NCBI RefSeq assembly: GCF_000003605.2
Contig: NW_003145802.1
Span: forward strand, 33,759-52,213
Direction: 5' to 3'
DNA: 18,455 bases
Origin: Saccoglossus kowalevskii
Taxonomy: Eukaryota > Hemichordata > Enteropneusta > Harrimaniidae
Of the stretch, positions 9,447-18,455 are shown in pieces (the first letter of the stretch is position 1; each line of letters starts with the position of its first letter). The notes under the pieces were generated by a model that did not search any database, had not been told where the DNA came from, and saw only the letters and a program-made list of their open reading frames with translations. Made by a program: the position numbers and the translations under genes.

Positions 9447-9852
9447 TAGTGAGGGTGGGCAAGGGGTATTTTCGTAAGCTGTAAATCAATGTTTTTATTT
9501 TCGTAATATTGTAATTTAAATAAATAAAAAACGTAGTAAATTCGTAGACATGGGCAAGGTGTAAAATGTAATCAGCTATTTTCAGCTAATTTGTACAAAG
9601 ATCTTTTTTTTAAGCGTATAAAGCATTTTCCACATTAAATGTCGTAATTCTTACGCAATTTCTAATTTTAATTCTTAAACACAAATTATCAAATATATTA
9701 TAAAAATGTAAAATAAATTTGCTTTATCTGTAAAATGTAAAAACCTATTTTTTTTTACTGTAAATGGAACTTTCATTTTGTTTTCGGTAAAAACGTAAAA
9801 TTCCCTTTTATTTCCTGTAACCTGTACCAGCTATCCCCTTGCCCCTTCTCTA
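9447..9852. mobile_element. GTAA-rich terminal-inverted-repeat element, copy 2
   Basis: This is a second member of the family seen at 7706-8244, in the same orientation, about 406 bp. The left end TAGTGAGGGTGGGCAAGGGG mirrors the right end, whose reverse reads TAGAGAAGGGGCAAGGGG. Shared internal blocks with copy 1 include GTATTTTCG-type sequence after the left end and TTTCC(T/C)GTAA...GTACCAGCTA before the right end. It lacks the CpG-rich middle of copy 1. Flanking direct repeats are imperfect (GCTTCTAG against TTCTCTAG), so it is older or its ends are slightly misplaced. Confidence 0.7.
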
Positions 9853-10009
9853 GTATATTAGTCACCAGACTTATTGTTTCAAAAAGGGGGTGATTTTTTA
9901 AATTAAAATTTTAAATATTCCCTATATTCGACTTCATATACAGATCAGAACACGAGAATTCTATTTGTCTAGATGTCTAGATGTATCAGGTCATATGTCA
10001 TTTTTTAAA

Positions 10010-10370
10010 GCGCGGTGGTCGTGGCTCAGCGCGTGTTCGAAGTTCATGTAAATAAACAATGTATTTTACACGCGTTGTATACGTCGCTATGAGTCCCATA
10101 TCGAACAGGACGCGGCACGACGACTGCCGCCTTTTAAGAAGCAACGTTTCTCTCTAAATTTGAATTCAGACTCTTATGTTGTAACAAAAGCGTATGCTCG
10201 TTTCAGTGCAAGTTTTCTATGCTGGAAATCATGTTGTACAGAGCAGTATTGGACAGTTGGACAAATCATTATTGTTCAGTATAATTACAACTCGGTCACA
10301 ATTGGTGAAAACGCAACTCCGTGTCACAACGGAAGGTGTGTTGGCTACTGTGAGTAGTGAATAAATAGAT
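10010..10370. other. CpG-rich unassigned stretch
   Basis: This segment is richer in G+C and CpG than its flanks (GCGCGGTGGTCG, ACACGCGTTGTATACGTCGC, GACGCGGCACGACGACTGCC). A plus-strand frame of 65 codons (10160-10357) has no recognisable domain. It could be part of a promoter or noncoding first exon of an upstream gene. Confidence 0.25.
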
Positions 10371-10529
10371 TGTAGATTACTAGCCATAAAACGAGTGATT
10401 GACCGTCAGTCACATAATCTAGCCGTTTGACTTATAACACGGCAAGATAATTATTTAATGGGAAAACTCTATTATTTCACAAACAAATTGTTTTACGGCA
10501 AAACTGCATTTGTCACTGTTTAACTATCC

Positions 10530-10812
10530 TTTTCTTCCGGCGGAAGTTGGCAATGTATCCCACACGTGAAGACCGCCGTTTTCCCATGCTGCTAGATTGT
10601 CGAGTCAGTGTGCAAATGGGCTATCAAAATGACGAATTTATTACGAATGCCGGTCTCAATCGAGACACCAACCGAAAGAGACGGAATTGTATTTTTAATA
10701 TGGTTATCTGAGAGTGTTCTTGTATATGTGGCGCTCAGTGACATGGTGCGATCGCCGGTTAAAGTATGTCTAGTGAACCGAACGAGTGTGTCGAAAGCAT
10801 GTACTCTGAACC
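10530..10812. promoter_or_regulatory. CpG-rich promoter-like segment with paired ETS sites and E-box
   Basis: The left end has CTTCCGGCGGAAG (10534-10546), two ETS core sites facing each other, followed 16 bp later by the E-box CACGTG (10563-10568). About 20 CpGs follow in 280 bp. Such clusters are typical of promoters of broadly expressed animal genes. The 69-codon plus-strand frame (10608-10817) has no known domain and is not supported as a gene. No downstream coding exon is seen in this window, so the function is inferred from composition and motifs only. Confidence 0.3.
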
Positions 10813-10815
10813 CGT

Positions 10816-11266
10816 AATGTCTGATGTATGTACCAAGTTTGAACTAAATCCATCCATAAATGCCAGAAATGCTTGATATTTGATGATTTTTTAGCACAAA
10901 AATGGCCGCCATTCGGCCATCCTGAATCAGATCGTAAAACAAAATGATGTCCATCAAGGTCCTATAATGTCCAACGTATATACAAGGTTTGAACAAAATC
11001 CATCTGTAAACAGCCGGGAAATGCTTGATTTTGATGATTTTAGCACAAAAATGGCCACCATTCGGCCATCTTGAATCAGATCGTGAAACAAATTGACATG
11101 AATATGTATAATATCATGTATGATGTACGTGTGAAGTTTGATTGTGATTGGTCCAGGCATTTCTAAGATACAGGTCCGGACGCACGCACGGACGCACACA
11201 CGCACGGACACACAGAGGTCAAAACATAAGTCCCCGTTTTCGGATTGCGTCTGAACGGGGACTAAT
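10816..11266. mobile_element. Repeat element with 149-bp tandem units and terminal hairpin
   Basis: Two full units and part of a third (starts near 10816, 10966 and 11115) share AAGTTTGAAC, CCATTCGGCCATC and GAATCAGATCGT blocks with a period of 149-150 bp. They are followed by a CG-rich simple stretch of GGACGCAC-type words (11174-11214) and a near-perfect hairpin (11226-11266). The order of tandem core, simple stretch and terminal hairpin suggests a non-autonomous dispersed element. The hairpin followed by CTAA|T resembles a Helitron 3' end, but the spacing is shorter than usual. Confidence 0.6.
11226..11266. repeat. Hairpin AGTCCCCGTT...AACGGGGACT
   Basis: A perfect 10-bp stem (11229-11238 with 11254-11263), extendable to 13 bp with one mismatch, around a 15-nt loop. 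It closes the repeat element to its left. Confidence 0.85.
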
Positions 11267-11269
11267 TAA

Positions 11270-12550
11270 CTGTTTTATAAAAAAAAGTTTTCAAAATACT
11301 TTAGTTTAGATGAGTTTTCAGACTTCTCTTAAAAATATTGATTGACTGGAGAGTGGAAGTTCATTCCATGAAAGGGGAATCGTAAATCGAGGGGGGTGGA
11401 AGATTTGTTGGTAAACAAAAATGCAAGCTAGACACAGAAAAAAAATGCATGCAAGTTGTTGCAAGGAAAACATATTCGGACATTCAAGAAAAAATAAGAA
11501 TGTTGAGACAAGACACAGTCACCCCCCTAGTTTCAAATGTTTAGTAACCCCTTTAGTGTTTTTGACAAGATTAAATATCCATGGCATGTGTATTGTTTCA
11601 GGACATTACTTAGGTTACCATAGTTATAAGTTGGTTGGACATTTTACCTGGAAACTGTTGAAAGTGAACGTGCATCAATATTGATCAACATACTAGTAAC
11701 TGACGATTTAAGTCCATGTCGAAATATTGGATTTAATAAATCCACTTAAATTTAAATTGTCAATATTGATATACATCAATCCACATAGACTTAAATGAGA
11801 TATATCCAGTTTAGTTTAAACAAGATGCAATAGGACGTAGGTTTATACTCTTCTAGTAGTCTGAGGATTAAATTGTCAACATTATTGGATTTATAAACTT
11901 TCCGCTTCATAGTACACTTTGATGTTTTTTGTGGCTTGCTGGATTCCATGTATATTGACATATATGGTGAACCATAACTATAAATTCAGCAATAATATTA
12001 TATTGTCAGGGATGTTATACGATTAGAAATGTATGTAATTTATTAACACTATACCAAATACCATTATGCTGGACATCAAAATAAAATTAATATTATGCAG
12101 AAATGTATTCTGGAAACAGATTTAAAATTGGCTTTCCAAACATAATAATATCAGCACAGTATATAGTTCCATACTATTTGCCTGGGCACTGTCAAATGGT
12201 AATGTATGGTTTCAATAAGGCTTTTCATTGGTAGTTTATGCTATACCATATTTTTTTTTTCAAATCAAACAATAGATAGCATATTTACCTAATGAATGAC
12301 GTATTCATATTAATTACTTAATATTCAGGGTACACTTTTCATGATGTTCAAAAAACCTTGTGTTCTATCAAACACTAAATTATTTTATGGACCATTTTTC
12401 TACGTGTTATATGCCATCAATACACATGTAGTACAGAGAACCACATTTGTCAAGGAGAAGCACATATCTGAATAGTACAGTTTGTATAGAATTTATCTCG
12501 TGTGACTGACAGTTTATCCTTGTCTAGAATAACCAAATCTGCCTTTTTCA
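11270..12550. other. No gene seen; AT-rich sequence with a palindrome cluster
   Basis: No coding region is supported; the 87-codon plus-strand frame at 11421-11684 shows no domain. Within 11674-11800 several short palindromes lie close together: ATCAATATTGAT (11674-11685), TGGATTTAATAAATCCA (11728-11744, 8-bp arms) and TCAATATTGA again near 11760. An imperfect long-range pairing joins TTTAAGTCCATGT with ACATAGACTTAAA. The remainder is plain AT-rich sequence. Confidence 0.6.
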
Positions 12551-12555
12551 TTTTG

Positions 12556-15516
12556 GAAATGACTACAGTGGTGCAGTGTAAATAGAATCAAGTTTAGTGT
12601 AAATGAATACAGTGATGTAATGTAAATGAAATCTGGTTTAGTGCAAATGACTACAGTGGTGTAATGTAAATGAAATCTGGTTTAGTGTAAATGACTACAG
12701 TGGTGTAATGTGAATGGAATCTGTTTTAGTGTAAATGACTACAGTGGTGTAATGTGAATGAAATCTGTTTTAGTGTAAATGAATACAGTGGTGTATTGTA
12801 AATTAAATCTGGTTTAGTGTAAATGAATTTAGTGGTGTAATGTAAATGGAATATGGTTTAGTATAGATGAATACAGTGGTGTAGTGTAAATGAAATCTGG
12901 TTTAGTGTAAATGAATTCAGTGGTGTAATGTAAATGGAATATGGTTTAGTATAGATGAATACAGTGGTGTAATGTAAATGAAATCCGGTTTAGTGTAAAT
13001 AAATACAGTGGTGTATTGTAAATTAAATCTGGTTTAGTGTAAATGAATTCAGTGGTGTAATGTAAATGGAATATGGTTTAGTATAGATGAATACAGTGGT
13101 GTAGTGTAAATGAAATCTGGTTTAGTGTAAATGACTACAGTGGTGTAATGTAAATGAAATCTGGTTTAGTATAAATGACTACAGTGGTTTAATGCAAATA
13201 AAATCTGGTTAAGTGTAAATGAACACAGTGGTGTAATGTAAATCAAATCTAAATGAAATCTGGTTTAGTATAAATGAATACAGTGATGTAGTGTAAATGA
13301 AATATGGTTTAATGTGAATGAATACAGTGGTGTAGTGTAAATGAAATCTGGTTTAGTGTAAATGAATACAGTGGTATAATGTAAATTAAATCTGGCTTAA
13401 TGTAAATGAATACAGTGGTGTATTGTAAATTAAATCTGGTTTAGTGTAAATGAATTCAGTGGTGTAATGTAAATGGAATATGGTTTAGTATAGATGAATA
13501 CAGTGGTGTAGTGTAAATGACTACAGTGGTGTAATGTAAATGAAATCTGGTTTAGTATAAATGACTACAGTGTTTTAATGCAAATGAAATCTGGTTAAGT
13601 GTAAATGAACACAGTGGTGTAATGTAAATCAAATCTAAATGAAATCTGGTTTAGTATAAATGAATACAGTGATGTAATGTAAATGAAATATGGTTTAATG
13701 TGAATGAATACAGTGGTGTAGTGTAAATGAAATCTGGTTTAGTGTAAATGAATACAGTGGTGTAATGTAAATTAAATCTGGCTTAATGTAAATGAATACA
13801 GTGGTGTAGTGTAAATGAAATCCGGTTTAGTGTAAATGAATACAGAGGTGTAATGTAAATGAAATATGGTTTAGTATAGATGAATACAGTGGTGTAGTGT
13901 AAATGAAATCTGGTTTGGTGTAAATGAATACAGTGGTGTAATGTAAATGAAATCTGGTTTAGTGCAATGAATGCAGTGGTGTAGTGTAAATGAAAAATGA
14001 AATATGGTTTAGTATAAATGAATACAGTGGTGTAATGTGAATTAAATCTGGCTTAGTGTAAATGACTACAGTGCAGTGTAAATGAAATCTGGTTTAGTGT
14101 AAATGAATACAGTGTAATGTTAGTGAAATCTGGTTTAGTGTGAATGAATACAATGGTGCAACGTTAATGAAATCTATTTTAGGTTAATGCATACAGTGGT
14201 GTAGCGTAAATGAAATCTGGTTTAATGTAGACAACAACAGTGGTGTAGTGTAACTGAAATCTGGTTTAGTGTGAATGACTATAGTGGTGTAATGTAAATG
14301 GAATCCGGTTTAGTGTAAATGAATACAGTGGTGTAATGTAAATGAAATCTGGTTTAATGTAGACAACTGCAGTGGTGTAGTGTAAATGAAATCTGGTTTA
14401 GTGTGAATGAATACAGTGGTGTAACGCAAATGAAATCTGGTTTAGTGTAAATGACTACAGTGGTGCAATGTAAATAAAATCTGGGTTAGTGTAAATGAAT
14501 ACAGTGGTGTAGTGTGAATGAAATCTGGTTTAGTGTAAATGACTACAGTGGTGTAATGTAAATGGAATCCGGTTTAGTGTAAATGAATACAGTGGTGTTA
14601 TGTAAATGAAATCTGGTTTAATGTAGACGACTGCAGTGGTGTAGTGTAAATGAAATCTGGTTTAGTGTGAATGAATACAGTGGTGTGACGCAAATGAAAT
14701 CTGGTTTAGTGTAAATGACTACAGTGGTGCAATGTAAATGAAATCTAAATGAAATCTGGGTTAGTGTAAATGAATACAGTGGTGTAGTGTGAATGAAATC
14801 TGGTTTTGTGTAAATGACTACAGTGGTGCAATGTGAATGAAATCTGGTTTATTGTAAATGACTACAGTGGTGCAATGTGAATGAAATCTGGTTTATTGTA
14901 AATGAATACAGTGGTGTAATGTAAATGAAATCTGGTTTAGTGTAGCTGACTACAGTGGTGTAATGTAAATGAAATCTGGTTTAGTGTAAATGAATACAGT
15001 GGTGTAATGTAAATTAAATCTGGTTTAGTGTTAATGAATGCAGTGGTGTAGTGTAAATGAAATATGGTTTAGTGTAAATGAATACAGTGGTGTAATGTAA
15101 ATTAAATCTGGTTTAGCGTGAATGAATACAGTGGTATAATGTAAATGAAATCTGGTTTAGTGTAAATGAATACAGTGCTGTAATGTAAATGAAATATGGT
15201 TTAGTATAGATGACTACAGTGGTGTAATGTAAATGAAATATGGTTTAGTGTAAATGACTACAGTGGTGTAATGTGAATGGAATCTGTTTTAGTGTAAATG
15301 ACTACAGTGGTGTCATGCAAATGAATACAGTGGTGTAGTGTAAATTAAATCTGGTTTAGTGTAAATGAATTCAGTGGTGTAATGTAAATGGAATATGGTT
15401 TAGTATAGATGAATACAGTGGTGTAGTGTAAATGAAATCTGGTTTTGTGTAAATGACTACAGTGGTTTAATGTAAATGAAATCTGGTTTAGTGTAAATGA
15501 ATACAGTGGTGTAATG
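12556..15516. repeat. 44-bp minisatellite, about 66 copies, with higher-order structure
   Basis: The word ACAGTGGTG recurs every 44 bp (for example CAG at 12566, 12610, 12654 and 12698). Each unit has two related halves, one with GTAAATGAATACAGTGGTG and one with GTAAATGAAATCTGGTTTAG. Two isolated 23-bp half-units occur (13501-13523 and 15305-15327), showing that the halves recombine. An 11-bp duplication of AAATSAAATCT appears in three units (near 13241, 13627 and 14741). Larger segments repeat with periods of 407 bp (13050 to 13457) and 264 bp (14370 to 14634). The plus strand has about 11 G to 2 C per unit. Stops occur in all plus frames, so it is noncoding; the 60-codon minus frame at 15345-15527 is incidental. 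Confidence 0.97.
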
Positions 15517-16309
15517 ACAGATTTCATTCAAACGTGGCATTGATATCTGTCATGGTGGGTTACTGATGCTCGTCATTTATTTTCTTGGTTCAATTCAAAA
15601 TGGCGGACTGGTGGCCATTTTGTTTTTTATGAGTGTTCTTCTCATTTTACAGAAATGATTGTATAGATTTGGGTAAAATTTTGTAAAAAGGCAAGATATA
15701 ATGGGTTAAATGTTGTTTTCAGTTACTTTTGGATTGCAATGTTATTGTGTATATTCATATCTATTTGTTTTTACCAATTTTGTCTTTCAAACAGTTGCTT
15801 TTTGTACCATTACTCATGCATGTCTACTGAGCATATGAACATCACATCTGATGCGCAACTGCTGCAAATAAGTTTTGCAAGTTGATAAAAAATTGCTGAA
15901 TTTTGACTGTCACATGCATCCTTCTGTCTGTTATTTTCTGTGCATGCCTGGACCGATTTTTTTTTCAAAGTTGGTACAACACAAGTGAATATAACTTTGT
16001 TTTATTTTGTTAACCTTCAACTGACAGCCATTAAGTGCTCCAAAAATCACTATTTGAACATGTCATTAACAGTTTCTGGGGCATGCCTTGACTTAGTCTA
16101 GTTTCATTCAAACTTAGTCTTTATACCTGTTTCAAGCACATTTGTAGTTAATATGCTAAATACTATCCCAATATTTAAACATAATCTGACTATGCTTTTC
16201 ATTGTTTGACAAAGTTGCTGAAACATGACAGGGACTATGTCATTGACAATGACTTGTTTGATTAGCTGGCAGCGGTATTATTATTATATATAGTTTATTG
16301 ATCGATTAA
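15517..16309. other. No gene seen; repeat-like sequence with 9-bp inverted repeat
   Basis: Noncoding as far as I can see. CAAAATGGC (15596-15604) faces GCCATTTTG (15614-15622) across nine bases. The phrase TTTCATTCAAAC occurs at about 15523 and again near 16101, suggesting pieces of a dispersed repeat family. Confidence 0.5.
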
Positions 16310-16826
16310 TCATTTCAATGTAGCCCAGAATAATACTATTTGTGAAATATTGTTTTAATTTAGATACATGATAAGCTTTCCATTGCAGCTCTGACAAATG
16401 TTTGTATGGTGATAAACTCTTCATTCAAATGCAGGATAAATACTTTTATTTGTAATTTCATTGTAGCCCAGGATATATGCCATTTTAAAGATAGATTATT
16501 TATGAGGCATCTTTTCCTGACGAGTATTTCATTGTACAGGAGATATTTGTAAAGTATCATTATTATGTATTATTATACATCTATCACCGTAAGTTACAGC
16601 GTGGCGTAATTTTGCGGGGTATTTTCATCCTACCATATAAGGAAATTCAAATTTCAAATATGGAATGATTACGCACGGAGGTGTCCTCTAATAATAAACA
16701 AAAGCATGGCTGCCAACAGAGTTTGACTGGACTCCACACAAAGAAGTTCGCTGATTCTGTTCTAAACTTTTTGGATTTCGGCATTCCCATGGTGTATCCT
16801 TGAAAAAAAGAAGATATATAATAAAA

Positions 16827-16956
16827 AGGTTATTACGAGGATACCTCAAAGTATGCACTCAGACAGTACTCTTTTGCATCGACCTCCACTGTGCGTCGGT
16901 CGTTACTCCAGCTGTACTGTCTTCGTGCATACTTTAATGTATCCTTGTAATAACCT
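16827..16956. mobile_element. 130-bp fold-back element
   Basis: The 43-bp arms 16827-16869 (starting AGGTTATTACGAGGATAC) and 16914-16956 (ending GTATCCTTGTAATAACCT) match inverted at about 38 of 43 positions. The 44-nt loop contains a smaller CGACC/GGTCG pairing. The size and structure fit a palindromic MITE or other fold-back element inserted in the older tandem array. I see no certain target-site duplication. Confidence 0.75.
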
Positions 16957-17457
16957 CATATTATTACACAATAAGATTGTTATTGTAGCTTAGGATACAA
17001 ACTACTATTTGTGAATCATTTTTTCAATTCATTTTTTATTGTCTATTGCATGATAAACATTTCATTGTAGCCAAGTACATACTACTATTAGTAATGTATC
17101 ATATAGTCTATTACAATATAAGTATTTCACTGTAGTCTTAAAGTATTGTTACCATTTACTTTGTATACATAAGCTTTCATTGTAGCTCAGAAAACATACT
17201 ATCTTTTGTATTGATTGTGAATTAATATTATAATACCTTGATATGTCTATTATTGAAACGCTACATTCTCATTGGTTGATCAGTACCACATGTAGCCATG
17301 ATATCAGACACTAACAGGGCAGTGCTCGGTTAATGCAAAGCAAACAAACAAGATTCTGAGTCTCACCAACATTCAATGTTTCCCCACCAACCTAGTCTTT
17401 TTTCAGGAAACCCTTTTGCCTGTTTGCATATAGTTGCTCATAAACTTCTATGCAAAC

Positions 17458-17485
17458 AAGCCCCCCTAAAAATGAAGGGGGGTTT
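17458..17485. repeat. C6/G6 hairpin
   Basis: AAGCCCCCCT (17458-17467) faces AGGGGGGTTT (17476-17485) with one mismatch across an 8-nt loop. A small stem with no other context. Confidence 0.7.
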
Positions 17486-17885
17486 GGTCTTCTAGAAAAA
17501 AATGATCTGAGGCACAAATAAAAATATTGTGGCCTTTAATTTCCTTCATATTTATGTTAATTTATGAAAAATAAAATGTGAATTTCATGTATGATTTTCT
17601 TTTTGTGTTGATGACATGCCATTGAATTAGCATAACTAGTTGTATCACAGTAACTCTTTGTACACCACTGGCATGTCATATCAACTTAGATGGGATACTG
17701 CTGATCAGTATTTCATTGTAGGGCAGATACTATTTGTAAGGTATTGATATCCATTTGTTATGTACCACTATAATCTATTACACAATTAGATTATTGTAGC
17801 TTAAGATACTAACTACTATTTGTAAAGCATTTTTTCCCATTCAGTTTGTGTAGTCTATTAAACGATAAATTTGTGCGTTTTTTTC

Positions 17886-18363
17886 AGGGGGAGTTGCTAA
17901 TAGCTTCAAGAGTCATGTATTTCAAAAACAAATTGACCTGTATAATATATTATGTCTTGTTTTTGTGTGTACATTGAACAAAACAGTCAAGGGATGTGAA
18001 AGAAATAACAACACCACTATTTCATACTTGGTCTGTCATGGAATATAATCACATGTTGAAGGGTCACAGAACAATTACAAACATAAAACTTATTATTTCA
18101 AACCTTATTTTAAAATTCTATTATGCATTCCTGATAATTCACACTGTGTCACAGTTTTGAATGATAATTTTGAGTTCAACATAAATCTCAAATTATGGAA
18201 TTAAGCTTTAAAATTGCGCTCTGTTATTTGAACAACTATACATGAAATATTTGAGACTTCCTGGAATTTATGCTCAGATTAAAATCTTTGTGAAACAGTC
18301 TGTATAGGCAAATGAGTTGAAGCATACACCATATACAAGAGAAAAAATGTACACAAACAAGAT
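17886..18363. other. No gene seen
   Basis: AT-rich intergenic sequence with no ORF above background and no repeat I can delimit. Confidence 0.6.
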
Positions 18364-18455
18364 GCTCTCTGATTGGTCTGATTGTTAGTGCTAGGATTGG
18401 GTAGCCAATCGGACATAATGCAAGCTGCTCTCTGATTGGTCTGATTGTTAGTGCT
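18364..18455. repeat. 63-bp direct repeat with CCAAT-type words, cut by window end
   Basis: A 29-bp block beginning GCTCTCTGATTGGTCTGATT is found exactly at 18364-18392 and 18427-18455, offset 63 bp. Between the copies, GATTGGG and GTAGCCAATC form a small inverted pair, so ATTGG/CCAAT words occur in both orientations. The array may continue beyond the window. Confidence 0.85.

Larger units (their letters stand above)
16310..17880. repeat. Degenerate tandem array, unit about 65-82 bp, interrupted
   Basis: A phrase like TTTCATTGTAGC(C/T)CAGGATA, then ACTACTATTTGTAAAG, then AGTCTATTACA..ATAA recurs. TTGTAGC-like anchors lie near 16317, 16381, 16460, 16533, 16983, 17064, 17131, 17179, 17714 and 17796. 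Spacing is mostly 64-82 bp. The units near 16970-17060 and 17785-17870 are the most alike. The array is broken by a fold-back element (16827-16956) and by unrelated sequence (about 16570-16826 and 17220-17700). It is an old, decayed tandem repeat. Confidence 0.65.

Noticed and set aside
10015-10050. tRNA-like A-box word TGGCTCAGCGCG followed by GTTCGAA
   Set aside because: The two boxes are only a few bases apart, far closer than in a tRNA or tRNA-derived SINE, and no cloverleaf can be drawn.
12556-15516. CRISPR-like array
   Set aside because: The units are contiguous 44-bp repeats without unique spacers, in an animal genome.
15345-15527. 60-codon minus-strand ORF in the minisatellite
   Set aside because: It is a frame through the 44-bp repeat; the unit length is not a multiple of three and other units carry stops.
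15517-15530. AGATTTCATT at the right edge of the minisatellite as an inverted unit fragment
   Set aside because: The extended phrase TTTCATTCAAAC also occurs near 16101, away from the array, so it more likely belongs to the flanking dispersed repeat.

Overview
This is a piece of an animal nuclear genome, AT-rich, with spliced genes, long introns and many repeats. The only gene I can name is the 5' part of TAF4, the TFIID subunit TBP-associated factor 4, on the minus strand. Two coding exons are visible. Exon 1 (7063 down to 5822) encodes residues 1-414 and starts with the conserved TAF4 N-terminus. Exon 2 (747 down to 196) encodes residues 415-598 and breaks off about 39 residues into the TAFH (NHR1) domain. 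The remaining TAFH domain and the histone-fold domain lie beyond the left edge. The repeat style (tandem units near 150 bp, short tails rich in ACGGACGC-type words, small terminal-inverted-repeat elements) suggests a marine invertebrate, but I cannot name the phylum.

Layout on the plus-strand scale: 1-195 intron 2; 196-747 exon 2; 748-5821 intron 1 (about 5.1 kb), holding a 157-bp tandem repeat (about 2650-3240), a strong hairpin (3519-3572) and a T12/G12 run; 5763-5880 a 59-bp tandem duplication across the end of exon 1; 5822-7063 exon 1; 7064-7260 a promoter-like segment with a perfect CRE and a YY1-type start-codon motif. From about 7260 to 12550 the upstream sequence holds one unassigned ORF, two copies of a GTAA-rich terminal-inverted-repeat element (7706-8244 and about 9447-9852), three CpG-rich patches (about 8320-8640, 10010-10370 and 10530-10812) that could be promoters or exon remnants, a repeat element ending in a perfect hairpin (10816-11266), and a cluster of short palindromes (11674-11800).

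The largest single structure is a minisatellite of about 2.96 kb (12556-15516) with a 44-bp unit in about 66 copies. It has a dimeric 23+21 bp structure, higher-order periods of 407 and 264 bp, and strong G-over-C strand asymmetry. To its right, 15517-18455 is noncoding as far as I can see. It contains an old degenerate tandem array (16310-17880) interrupted by a 130-bp fold-back element (16827-16956), and a 63-bp direct repeat cut by the window end.

I see no prokaryotic, CRISPR, phage or rRNA/tRNA feature. The points most worth a second look are the duplication that appears to have generated or doubled the TAF4 exon 1 splice donor, the CpG-rich insert with an NRF1-type site inside one transposon copy upstream of TAF4, and the layered history of the 44-bp minisatellite.
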